Below are positions 11,751 through 24,100 of a DNA stretch of 64,000 nucleotides, in pieces. Position 1 is the first letter of the stretch. The number at the start of each line of letters is the position of its first letter. The stretch is from Sorex araneus (Eukaryota; Chordata; Mammalia; Eulipotyphla; Soricidae): the NCBI RefSeq assembly GCF_027595985.1, contig NC_073306.1, positions 193,953,000 to 194,016,999 on the forward strand, written 5' to 3'. A model generated the notes under the pieces. The model had not been told where the DNA came from. It saw only the letters and a program-made list of their open reading frames with translations, and did not search any database. Position numbers and translations under genes: made by a program.

Positions 11751-12280
11751 TCATAAAAAAAAATGGGCAATTGACCCGAAAATGTAATTTATCCAAAGAA
11801 AACATGCAGATGTTCTCATAACAAATAGAAGATAGTTTAAAAAATTCAAACCTTTAGGGTTTACGGGTGGTGGAGAATGGGCACTGGTGAAGGGATGGGT
11901 TCCCGAACTTTGTATGAGGGAAATATAAGCACAAAAGTGTATAAATCTGTAACTGTACCCTCACGGTGATTCTCTAATTAAAAATAAATAAATTAAAAAA
12001 AAAAATTCAAACCTTTAGTATTATGGAAATGCAAATAAGAACTGCAATGACATCCAACAAAAAATGCCTTATAACACGAAGATTTAAGCAGTTTTGGTAA
12101 GGATAAAAGGAAAATTACATACCAGAATATGGTTGATGGTTATAAAAAATAACTTATTCTCTATGGAAAACAGTTTTGTGTTTTCTGAAGAAAATAGCAA
12201 TTAAATTTTAGCCTATCGATACTACTCTGAGGCATATATCCTAAATTTAAGGAGAAACTAATTTTAAAGTATATTTCACT
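11750..12280 (+). mobile_element. Ancient L1 ORF2 C-terminus (L1M type)
   Basis: Diverged plus-strand mammalian L1: an AAAAATGGGCAATTGACCCG stretch, then GGAAATGCAAATAAGAACTG and TGGAAAACAGTTTTGTG. It served as target for two younger L1 3' ends (11858-12000 and 12281-12793). Confidence 0.7.
11858..12000 (+). mobile_element. Very short L1 3' end
   Basis: Only the last 143 bases of the L1 3' UTR and its A-rich tail, flanked by AAAATTCAAACCTTTAG at about 11841-11857 and 12002-12018. A severely 5'-truncated insertion. Confidence 0.88.
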
Positions 12281-12793
12281 AGGATGAACTGGAGCCACGG
12301 CACGAGAAGCAGACCCTCCGCGCCTATTGACTGTGATCCTGAGGTCTCCTAACCCATTTTGGCACCAGAGCGGATTCTTGCAGCCATGCATTTTGACTGT
12401 GAACTGAGCTAAAATATTAGAAACCCAAAACTGCGATAGCGGCCGCGCGGCCTCAAAGTCTTCACTCTTAGCAATGAAGAGAAATTATTAGATGATGCCT
12501 ATTCAGCAGGCCTGATTGTTGGGGAAAATTTCCAATCAATAATAGTGAGTTCTGTATGGAAATATGGAATGTACTCAATATATAGAGAGAATAATGGGAA
12601 TATCATTAGCTACTTAGATGGGGGTTGGGGTGGGAGGGGGGTGTATTGGGGTTCTTGGCGGTGGAACGGGTGCACTGGTGAAGGGATGGTGGTTTAATCA
12701 GTATTTGACTGTGACTTAAATGTGAAAGCTTTGTATTTTTTTTTCTTTTTTTCACGGTGGTTCAATAAAATATTTCTTTAAAAAAAAGAAAAT
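12281..12793 (+). mobile_element. 5'-truncated L1 3' UTR
   Basis: L1 3' UTR only, with the CpG-rich hairpin remnant (GCGGCCGCGCGG near 12440), a G-rich tract (12618-12642) and GGTTCAATAAAA end. Flanked by AAAGTATATTTCACT at 12266-12280 and 12794-12808. Confidence 0.92.
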
Positions 12794-13084
12794 AAAGTAT
12801 ATTTCACTCTATTTTGAAATATTCACCTTTCCAAAATATTGATATCTTTAATCAGTTTGTAGATTATTGAAATATTTTGTTTCTATAAATAATCTATTCA
12901 TCAGCATCTTAAAAGTTTAATTGCTTACTGTTTAGATTTTAGTTTTTCCTAGCACAAAATGTGTACTAACCCTTTGTTGTTATTTGCATCATCAGATTGA
13001 TTTGAGAAACATTAAATAAGCTTTTTTTTATTTAACAATATTCTACCATTGCACTTTATTCCTTCTAATTTCCTTAATTCCTGC

Positions 13085-13570
13085 ACTAACATAGGCCTCA
13101 GAGACCTGGGCCCTACACAAACAGGATGAGAACTCTATTTGGTCTCCCAAAGAGGAATGGAAAGAGCTATGCTTGGAGTATCACGTTTCACTCAAGTGAG
13201 AGAAGGAATCCGGAGTTGCAACCTCTGTTGAGGATCCAGAATCAGGGACACTGTCTCTTTAGCCAAGGCATTGAAAATCAGATGGGCCAGACACGTAATG
13301 TGGTTTAGAGACCACTGCTGGACTAGAGTTGTTACTGACTGGATTCCGAGGGACGTCAAAAGACTGTGTGGCCGCCCACCAACGAGATTGTCAGACTTCT
13401 TCGTCAAAACCCTGAATGAACAGTTTGAGTCTCTTCATGTTCCTGGAGCAAGCAGATACCATTGGGCTACTCTAGTACAAGACAGGAATGGATGGAGATG
13501 TTACTGGCACCCACTCGGGAAAATGAAAGATCAACAGGATGACAAGTGATGACAAGTGACAAGTGATTTC
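13085..13570 (+). mobile_element. RTE-clade LINE 3' fragment, plus
   Basis: Encodes broken parts of the RTE C-terminus (GRPPTRLSDFFVKTLNE, ASRYHWATLVQDRNGW) and ends in the RTE 3' sequence ATGTTACTGGCACCCACTCG plus a short GATGACAAGT repeat, as is usual for RTE microsatellite tails. Frameshifted. Confidence 0.85.
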
Positions 13571-14066
13571 CTCAATAGTGTACCACTTTTATAGTGGAGT
13601 TGTATGGAAAAGACCTGTGACAAACCTGTTAACTAAACATCATTTTGGCTCAATGCTATTTTCTACAATAAAAAAAAAATGGAATCAATGCATTTTAATA
13701 TCTAAGCATTATTTTATTTCACTTATTCGCTGCTGTTTCTTTTTTCTTAAAATCACATATTTCTGACCTCAAATGGAAGGAAATAGCTTGAAAGCAAATT
13801 TTATTTTCAACTTTATCACTTTATTTTTCTCAGTTCTCATGGCAAGCACAGAAACACTAAATATGATAAATTCCTCCAAATTTTATGTGTTTCTTCATTT
13901 GCATAATCAGCTACAAAAATTCTGTAGCTGTCATTAGATATCACCACAAGATGCAGTTCTTATGGGGAAATACTTAGTATTTTCTGGGCTTCTACTTCCT
14001 TCCGTCATGTGCTCCTTTTCTTTTTCATCACTTTAAACTCTCTTTTTTATGGTAATTAACCTTATC
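13571..14066. other. AT-rich stretch 3' of UGT2B, nothing recognised
   Basis: No coding sequence. Contains minus-strand AATAAA motifs near 13.82 kb that could be old UGT2B polyadenylation sites. Confidence 0.4.
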
Positions 14067-14712
14067 TTTATTTTTTTTAATTTATTTTATTGAATCACCA
14101 TGTGGAAAGTTAAAAAGTTCTCAGTCTTATGTCTCAGTTATACAATGTTCAAACATCCATCCTTTCACCAATGCCCGTATTCCACCACCAAAAAAACCCC
14201 CGTATACCTCCCACCTCCCATCCCCCGATACCCCCACCCCTGCCTGCATAACTGATAAATTTCACTTCGTTTTCTCTTTACCTTGATTAAATTCCATATT
14301 TCAACACAGAACTCACTATTCTTGTTGGAGTTTATCCCCCCAAAATACGGCCCTACTGACAAGGAAGCATTTGATAATTAGTTTTTCACTGATGAGAGAT
14401 ATAAAGTTGCGCGGCCACTACTACAGCCACGTGGTTTAGGATTTCTGTATTTTAATAATTAAGTCCAGGGAGATTTATGTTGGAAATCACATCATTTCCC
14501 TTCCTGGGGCAGCATGGATCAAAGGCTTAGTTCACAGTCTAGAGACATGGCTGCAAGCACTTGCTGGGACCACAAGTAATATAGCTGGCCTCTGGATCTT
14601 GGTCGTTCAGCAGCAAAGCATGTTCAGTGCAAAAGCATGGCCACCTGGGTCATTCTCAGTGGAGCGCGAGCCGGTATCAGCCCCGGCCCAAGACTGCCCA
14701 AGTGTCTCGCGG
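14067..14712 (-). mobile_element. L1 3' UTR inserted in the UGT2B 3' untranslated region, sense
   Basis: Minus-strand L1 3' UTR with a poly(A) remnant at 14071-14080. It begins 135 bases after the UGT2B stop and has the same orientation as the gene, so it probably forms most of the UGT2B 3' UTR. A decayed CpG hairpin is visible near 14408-14435. Confidence 0.88.
14086..14091 (-). terminator. Candidate poly(A) signal for UGT2B, supplied by an L1 3' end
   Basis: AATAAA on the minus strand, 757 bases past the UGT2B stop, within a sense-oriented L1 3' UTR (14067-14712). No AATAAA lies between the stop and that insertion, so this or another AATAAA in the adjacent A-rich tail is the first good signal for the gene. 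Further minus-strand AATAAA motifs follow near 13.82 kb and could be the older native sites. Confidence 0.4.
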
Positions 14713-14847
14713 TGAAAGCAAATTTTGACATGACAACTTAACATGAGAGTAATTTTGTCACCAGTGAAAAACTGCACCCTCTTCTCTCTGAAACAAACCG
14801 AAGGGGTCCTCTCTGTGAGAAAGAGCAGCTTAGGGCATCATATGAAA

Positions 14848-15127
14848 CTAGTGCCTCTTTTCCTTCTGCCCTGCTTTAGAAAACAGCAGACAACAGCACA
14901 GGCAGCATTTGGTGATGAGCCACAGGGCAGCTGCCACGCAGGCCAGCAGGAAGCCGATCACGTCCAGAGAGTGGTACTGGAGCAGGGTGAGGCCGTGGGA
15001 GGCGGGCCGCAGGTGTTTGGCTCCTTTGTGGCGCATGACGAACTCGATCCAGAAGGCCGCCCTGTCCAGAGGCTTCACTGGCTGATCTCGTTGAATTGCC
15101 CTTAGTTTCATGGCATTCTCCTTATAC
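14848..15127 (-). CDS. UGT2B: UGT2B exon 6 (membrane anchor and stop)
   Basis: 280 bases including TAG at 14850-14848; acceptor CCTTAG|G at 15127. Encodes [20 protein letters not shown], then [20 protein letters not shown] as the start of the transmembrane helix, and a Cys-rich tail (KCCLCCC) ending KEKRH. The tail is richer in cysteine than the human proteins I know. Confidence 0.95.
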
Positions 15128-18100
15128 CTAAGGAAGAGCCCCAAAGGGCACATTGAGAGAAGTGAAATACCCCAGTAAATTGTTTACCCGAAGGAAAACA
15201 ATTTGAACTGTCATATATATGAATCAAAGTAAAATTGTTGGCTTACAAATGCAATACATTTGGGGGATCTTCACTCATAGTATACTTAAGTTGGAATCTT
15301 ATAGTTCAAAAAATTATAAATAAAATGGAGTGTAAAGATGTAATATCAAGTTTATTAGAGGAAATTGTATTCAACATTATTGGAGCTCAGTATGTCATTG
15401 GTGGAAATGAATTTTTATATTAATGCTGGTACATAATTTGTAGATGAACTGTTTGTGCATGGGTGAGAGGACTCATTGTTTTGTCACCAGTGAAAAGAAA
15501 CCTACACCCAATTTCTCTGTGAAATAAATAATCTTGACCAAACACTACTGTTTAGTTTGTTTAACTATTTTTTGAGGGGGGGTGTTTGTTCACACCCAGT
15601 GATGCTTAAGCCGTCCATCTGGCTCTGCACTCAGGGATCAGGCTTCCTCAAGAAAGCATATGGGTGGGAAGTACCAAACCCAGGTAGACAACATGCACAG
15701 CAAGCACCTTACTACTGTACTATCTCCTAGGCCACAGACACTACTTTTTAGCAATGCATAATTATCACATGAATAGAAAATTAAAGTATTATATTAAGTG
15801 AAAGATATTTTTACATAAGATTATATATTTTGTATAACATGCACATAATAAAATAATTTATAGAAACCGAGTATAGATTAATGCCTGACTATTGTGGAAG
15901 TGGAAAGGGGTGTTTTCAACTGTAATATTTTCGAGGGCTTTTGAAAATATCCAAAACTTAGGTCAGAGTTATAATTTCATCTCTCTGTAACATAGTATGT
16001 ATACATTGTTGTATGTACTTAGTTGGATACTATGCAAAATATTTCTCTGTTGAAACCTTTTACTATAATAATAATTGAAGTTATTTATTAAAGCAAAGTA
16101 CTATTAAAAGCTTCAAAATTTTGACTCTGGCTTAAAGTAATATTTGCTACTATGCCAAAAACAGTAACAACAAGTCTCATGATGGAGACATTACTAGTAC
16201 CCGCCAAGCTTATCAATGAGCAATGGGATAACAGTGATACAGACAGTGATACTTTAAGTTCTTAGTTTTTACTTCTTTGGTTTTTGCAGTAGTTGTAAAA
16301 CTGATCTCTTACAATTACCTAAGGGATCTTTACATTTGTTCACAGAGCACATTGTTGCAATAATCACTTACCTCAAAGTCAATGGGGCTTAAATGCAAGC
16401 TTTTTATAAATGTTTGAGGAAAATAGCTCACTTATTATGGATTTAGTCATGTTAGCAATTTCTTAATTAATCTCTGAAACTAACATAAGGCATACAACTG
16501 AGAAAATCACCCATGTATTAAAATGCTGTGATACTCACGAAGGATCATTGATGACTGTCTTCAATGCATTGAGCAAATCTGAGCTTGACATTGTTTCAAA
16601 GTCCACCCTGACAGCTGCCCCCTTGGCCTGCATATGAGCGATGTTATCGGGCTGATCCGCAAACAGGGGAATGCCCACCATAGGCACCCCGTGGTAAATT
16701 GCCTCATAGATGCCGTTGGTCCCACCATGAGTGATGAAAGCTTTGGTTTTGGGATGACCTAAAATCGAGCGAATTTTAGGAAACGATCATAATTCTCGGT
16801 AATAAAATAAAAGAATAAAACAAGACAATGAAATGTATTTTTCAGATCTCAGAGCGGGAATATTTTAGTTTGCTAGATAAAGAAATGAAGAACGCCTATT
16901 TACTTTGAGTTACAAAATAGTTTCTTTCAGGGCTTCATTCAACAGGGTCTGGTGCTCATGTCATGTCGGGACCAAACACAGAGCGTTGAGCATTTGAGTC
17001 ATGCACTCCAGTCCTTCAAACTATATTCCTGGATGCTTTGTGCTTTACTTTTAGTCATTAATTTTTCTATGAAAATATTTAAAGCATGTGTTTTTATTTA
17101 GCTTTCTAAATATATGCAAAACTACATAATGGGCAACTATGTATTAGAGTTATGACATAGTATTAGTGATAACTAAATTTCCACTGAGTTCTTTGAAAAT
17201 AATAGCAAGAGCCTATATAATAAGAAAGCATATAAGTAAGCATATACTGTTATTATTAGCTAATAAATACATAATAATTTTGTTTCCTTGTGAATTGACT
17301 ATCTGGAATTACTTTTATATCAATATTTATGTTTCAGAAACTTACCAAGAAGGTCATTCTGGGGGATCCACTTATATAGCCTAGTATTTGCCCCTAAAGT
17401 ATCTGGTGTCTTGCTGTCAAATCTCCATAGAACCTGTGAATATTAAGAAAATGTGTTACTCTACTAGTCAAATGTCAAAATTACAGTATGTTTAAATGCT
17501 AAACCTACAAGAGATTCTGTACCACTCTTCTATAGAGAACACTTAAGTAGGATAATTTTACAGTGGATAGGGCTTTTAACTTGCATATAACGAACAATGA
17601 GGTTCAATGAGGTTCAATCATCAGCATCCCTTATGTCCTACTTTCCGCCCCCCCCAGGTACTGCCGGGGGGTGATCCCTGAGAACAGAACTAGGAATAGT
17701 CCCTGAGCATCACTGGGTGTGCCCTGCTCACCAAAACAAAACATTGTGGTATAATGTAAATAGATTCACTATGTGCTTATATTTGTATTAAAAATGTGCA
17801 TATAATAACGGTGTTTTTCACAGAGCCATTTAACAGATGATATTATCAATAATAAACTTTGTAATTCAATTTAGAGAATATATGAAATTAGTAAGAAGTA
17901 CCTATTTATTGTTAGGTATTTATTAAAATTATCTCTCAATTTCATATAAGACAACTTTTTTCCCACAGGGTTACAGAAAGAAATTTACTTAAATATACCT
18001 TCTGATATACTGTTTTATTGGAAATTTATATCGTATGATTTTAAATAGCTGGTCCATACTATAAATTAGTTAAATAAATAATAATTTTTTATAAAATAAT

Positions 18101-21100
18101 TTTTGTTTATAAAATGCACTGCCTGTTTGCTTGCTCACTACAGGCAATGTATAAGAAAAAATCTCTGGGAAGTAATTTTTTTTATGAGTCCAGAATACTG
18201 TTACATATTGTATGACAAAAGCTTTATCACGAACAACTTTGTAACTGTGTAACTCAGTTCAATAAAACTTTAAAAAATACATCGTTATATATTTTGTGCT
18301 TGCACAATCTCATAGTAAAGGGGAGGAATTGGCAACAAATAATGGAATAAACAGAGAAAAAATCCAGAATTGTCACCACTTCATTTCATTTATCATTATA
18401 GCAGCCACTTACCGTTATAGCATAAATATAATTAAATGAATATGTATTAGATCAAATACGTATAGCCAAAGACCTTTATGTACATTACCAACAGATTCAT
18501 ATTTGGGAAATTACCCAGAAATTCTTAAACTCTGAATTATATTAAACAAATGAAAGACCTTTGCTTGTCCTGTGCATGTTTAAGTGACTTTATATCCTTT
18601 TCAAATATAAACACAGATGCAAGCAAGAATATAAGATAATAGACTAAAAAAAGTAGACGTTGCAGCTGGAATGATAGTACTGTAGCCAGGGCACTTACTT
18701 GCATGCAACTGACCTGTGTTCAATCCCTGGCACCGCAGATAATCCCCCAAGCCTCTCCAGGAGTGATCCCTGAGTGAGAGCCTGGAATAAGCCCTGAGCA
18801 CCACTGGGTGTGGCCCCCAACCCAAATGAATAAATGAATAAATAAATAAATAAATTTGAAAAGGTTTGTGGTGTGGAGTACATCTTCAGTTTTCGCAGAG
18901 TGGGCATAATTTTATTGACTTTTTTTTTTTATACTCCTCTCTTACCTTCATTTCTAAACAATTATAGCTATCTTGAGATTTGAAAGAAGTTATGTATAGC
19001 TGATTCTTTTCTTTTTTTTGGCTTTATGGGTCACACCAGGCAAGGCACAGGGGTTACTCCTGGCTCTGCACTCAGGAATCACCCCTGGCGGTGCTCAGAG
19101 GACCATATGGGATGCTGGTAATCGAAACCATTCATCCGCATGCAAGGCAACTCCCCTACCTGCTGTACTATTGCTCCAGCCCTTGTAATGCTGATTCTTG
19201 TATTCATAAATTTTACACTGAGTAACATTAGTAGTTGTGTTTCAAAGCACTACTTATTAATCCTTGATTAATGCTATGTTTCTAATAACATCTACCGTGC
19301 TTTATCCTGTCATATTTTCTGCTAAAACGTACAAATGACAGGGAAGAATTTGCCATTTCTGTTCCTATCCCAAAATGTTACTATAATAACCATTCACCTA
19401 ACTTTACCCATAAAATATATCTCAATGTTAATGTCAAGTTATTATGGTTTAAAGGTACTATCTTAAAACTTTAGCAAGTGTCATATACATTTTTGTTAGA
19501 ATTGATTAAGATATATAAGATAAATCAGACTTACCACAATTGAGCATTCATGTATTGTTTTTATATAGATTTATACAGATTTAGCAGACACATTGTTAAT
19601 TCATTGTTACACATTCTGTGTTACTATTACCTAACCTTTTGTGGAATCTGGGCAAGAGCTGATGCAATCACATTGGCTCTCTCCTCAGGCATGTTACTGA
19701 CTATTGACCCCAGAGTAAACACCACAACACCATTTTCTCCAGAGCTCTGGACAAACTCCTCCATGTCCTGTAATGCAAGAATTTGTCCCATTATTGAAGG
19801 ACAGCATAATATCAAACAATGTCAAAAGAATTGATACAATACTAGTATAAGGAGAGAACATCAAGTATTTTAGAAATTGTTTATGACCTTTAAAAAATAT
19901 GGTGGAATACTTAAGACATGAAATTTGCCAGCTTAGAAATTCCCCCTTTTTCCAGTAGTTGAGACAAGATGGTAGAAATTGTGTTTGCGTTTGTGCGTTT
20001 GGTATACTTACTGCTCTGCCATCATTGTTACCCCCATCACTGTCCTAGAGTCACATTTACTCAGCTCCACTCCTTTTCCTCTTCTACCACCAACTGGTCA
20101 TCTCAATTCTGTTTTATAGTCCAAATATTTGTTGCAAATACATACTTTCCATGCTTTTTATTCATTTGTTTGTATGCCACATGTATGAAGTCATCAGCTT
20201 TTGTTCTTTCTTTGAATAAGTTTGCTTAACATAACCCTCTCTAGCTGCATCTAACTTGTAACAAAAGGTTTCACCTATTCTAATAGCTGAGAAGTGCTTC
20301 ATTATGCTTATAAACCCCAACTTCTTTGTCCATTCATCCTTCAATGGACATGGCTTGTTTTCATATTTTGACTACTTTAAGTAGAGGGGCCATGGATATT
20401 AGTGTGCATACTTTTTGAATAAACTTTTCATGTTCTTGCAGTACACGTTAAGAAATTAATATCAAGAGATCCTATAAGAATTCAAGTTTAAGTTTTTTTC
20501 CCTACAAAGGTTTAATTCTGTTTCCCATAGAGACCGAATAAGACATTTGTACGTTGCCATTCTAAAGAAGCAATTCAAAAGTGTTTGTATTATTTATATT
20601 TCCACAGTTATGTAAATAACCTCCAGGCCTCTTCTTATTAATACAACTGGAATCCACGCCATAATAATTTACATTTATCTATCATCATTCCATGTTAATG
20701 ACCATTCCACTTTTTGTTTGTAAGTTTTGATATCTAGATACCTCATAAGAGACTTTTATTTTTGTCACCTGAATTTGGTCCTCAATATTCATCCACAATA
20801 CGAATGTTTTAGGATGTATTCCCTTTCTAATTCTCATAGACATATTATTGTACATGTGTATAATTTGTTGTTTTGTCTGTTTAGGATAAATGGTTTGCTT
20901 CCCCTTTTTGAAACTTGTTAATAAAAATGCAAAGAAATTAGGTGTTCAAATATCTCACTGAGATTCTTATTTTAATTTTTTGGATGCATAGCAAAATATT
21001 GCTAGACTATATAATGATTTTATTTGAAATTTATTTGGCGTGATATCAATTTTGTTTTTATTTTTATAAATTAATTGTTATAATCAATGTATTAGAAATA

Positions 21101-24100
21101 ATGGGAAGTTGAAGGAAGCAGATGAACTTAGATAATATTCTGAGACTGTTTATACTTTTATAATTGTTATTATTGATTTTGGGCAGAAGAACACAGTAGG
21201 AACAAATTTCATTTATAGTCATATTTTCTCATAATTATGCCAAATCATTTATGTTAATTCATGCGTTGTAGGCAGGGATGATTTCTTTTTACGCACTGCT
21301 ATTCAGTGTCACACTAAAGTAAGCACACTAAAAGCAATTGTCAATACAAATGATTTGGCAAAATTATAATTTCATACTGACAATTTTGTTCACTGAAATT
21401 TTCTATGGTTAACACGATAATCTGTGTGAACCTAGAAACCTATACCAATAATTAAACTCAGACATCTTTGTAAAAAAATAGCTGATCCACAGCATAAGAA
21501 CATTTGGAAAAATTCAAAAAAGCACCAGAAAGAAAAATGTGTTATTTATATGCCCTAGAAATAAGCTCTTTATAAAATGTGTTTTTATGCTGCTGTTTAT
21601 TATGTTTTATAATAAAATATACATATACATAAATATTTAGAAAATTATATCCCTTAATGTCTTCATTACATACAATTGCATAAATATTTTATAATTTGTA
21701 TATAAATGTAAAGTTTTATAAATTCTTTATGGTTATTTAGAATAAACTCAATATTTGATGTTTTTCATAACTCAGTAATTTTTAATCTCTGATTATATTT
21801 GTCAATAAAATTTAATTTGTAGATATAATGAAGTTAACATTCTAAACTTTTAAAGAATCAAGGCATAATTTGCCATATATCTTTTTAATTCCACAGGTAG
21901 TATATATATTATGGGATAATCTAATAATTGAAAACAAAAAATACTTCAGAGGAAAGCTATCTTAATACACTAAAACAAAGACTTAGTGACATTATTGACC
22001 TGGTTTTAAATCTTGTTTAGGAATATTAATAATAAAAAATACTATTAGAATTGTGTATTGTGATTATACAGATATTTATCTTTCCATTGTTAAAAGAAAA
22101 ATCACTGGGGCTGGAGCATAGCACAGGGATAGGGCATTCGCCTTGCACACAGCCAACCTGGGTTTGATTCCCTGCATCCTATATGGTCCCCTGAGCACCA
22201 CCAGGAGCAATTCCTGAGTGTAGAGCCAGGACTAACCAGTGAGTATTGCCGGGGGTGACCAAAAAGAAAAATTAAAAAGAAAAATTACTTCCATTTTTTT
22301 CTTATGAAGTTGCAAAGTAGAATTTGTCTTGGCCCCAAAATTTCAGAAGGTCAGAAAATACCAAAAAAATGTATGGAAGTTCCTGCCACAGCCCTAGGTA
22401 GACTAACAATTCAAACCTAAGCCCACAATTTATAAATAGACCCATCAGGGGAAGATTCATTAGGAACAAGTACCATATCGAGATTCTTAATGGAGACTAC
22501 CATTTTCCCTTAACAAAGTCCTAGCAAAGGATTCTGATTTGTCCCACAAGCCCCAATCCAAGGAATCTTGAAGTGTCCATATAATACTACTGCTGTGGTA
22601 TAACCCTGTTTTAGGGTGTACTTTTCTAGGTTTTTGTCCTCTTGCAGACAGATTAGAATGGAAGGAGTGAAAAGCAAGAAACAGAATATAGAATTTCCTT
22701 AAAGGGAAAGGTGCCCTATTGGGATAGCCTTGGACGCTCACTGGACTTTTCTTTTATAGATTTCATTTGCTCTTCCTCCTTTTGTTTCCCCATGTTTGGT
22801 TATGTAAGGGTGACTGTTGATTAGTTCCTGGCCCTGGGTTTCCTTTGACCCTGTATTTCTCGAAGTTTTCAGAAGGGGTAGTTCATAAGACTTGATAACA
22901 GGATGTTAGGATGTATCAGAACATATGAGTAGATGTATGGGTCCAGTTTTGAGCCTCTCCTCCAACACAGACTGATTTGTTTCTCTCTAGTGTGTCCCAG
23001 TTTCCTGTTCCACTATACAGTACATTTGGTTCACTTGCACATTCCAAGTTGAAGTGATTATTTTTTTTTCCTTTATTAGGGATCTTCCCTCTCTTTTGTA
23101 AGGATGCTCTCCTTCGCTTTTTAAAAATAATTTATTTATTTTTCACATTTAAACATTTTTATTTTTTTTTATTTTATTTTTTTTAAATTTTTTTATTGAG
23201 TCACCATGTGGAAAGTTACAAAGTTTTCAGGTTTAAATCTCAGTTATACAATGCTCAAATACCCATCCCTTCACAAGTGCTCATATTCCACCACCAAGAA
23301 TCCCAGTATAGCTCCACCCCGCTCCCTCATACCCCAAACCCCCCCACACCCCTAGCTCTCCTACCCTAAGCCCCCCCCCCGCCTGTGTAACTAATAAATT
23401 TCACTTTACTTTCACTTTGATTGCATACAATATTTCAACAAAACTCACTATTATTGTTTGGAGAGTCTCTCCCCTAAAGTCAGACCTGCTGAAAAGGAAG
23501 CATTAGATAATTTGTTTTCCATTGCTGAGGATGAAGAGGTATGAGGTCGAGTGATCACACTTAGCGGCCTCTCAGTTTTGGGTTTCTGTAATTTAGTATT
23601 TTAGTAACTAAGTCCAGAGAGATATCTGCCAGAAGTTGAATCGTTGCCAACTTGTACTTCTCAGTTACATTATATTCTACATATGAGTGCAATCTTTCTA
23701 TGTCTGTCTCTTTCTTTCTGACTCATTTCACTCAACATGATACTTTCCATGTTGATCCACTTATATGAAAATTTCATGACTTCATGTTTCCTGACAGCTA
23801 CATAGTATTCCATTGTGTAAATATACCAGAGTTTCTTTAGCCAATCATCTGTTTTCGGGCACTCTGGTTTTTTCCATATTGTGGCTATTGTGAACAGAGC
23901 GGCAATGAACATGGAAATGCAGATGTCATCTCTACTATACCTTTTTGCCTCTCCGGGATATATTCCCAGGAGTGGTATTGCTGAGTCAAATGGGAGCTCA
24001 ATTTCTAACTTTTTGAGAATTGTCCATATTGTTTTCCAAAAGGGCTGAACCAGTCGGCATTCCCACCAGCAGTGAAGGAGAGTCCCTTTCTCACCACATC

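Noticed and set aside
16930-17020. Old SINE in UGT2B intron 4
   Set aside because: Only faint resemblance (CTGGTGCTCATGTCATGTCG) without head or tail; not supported enough to list.
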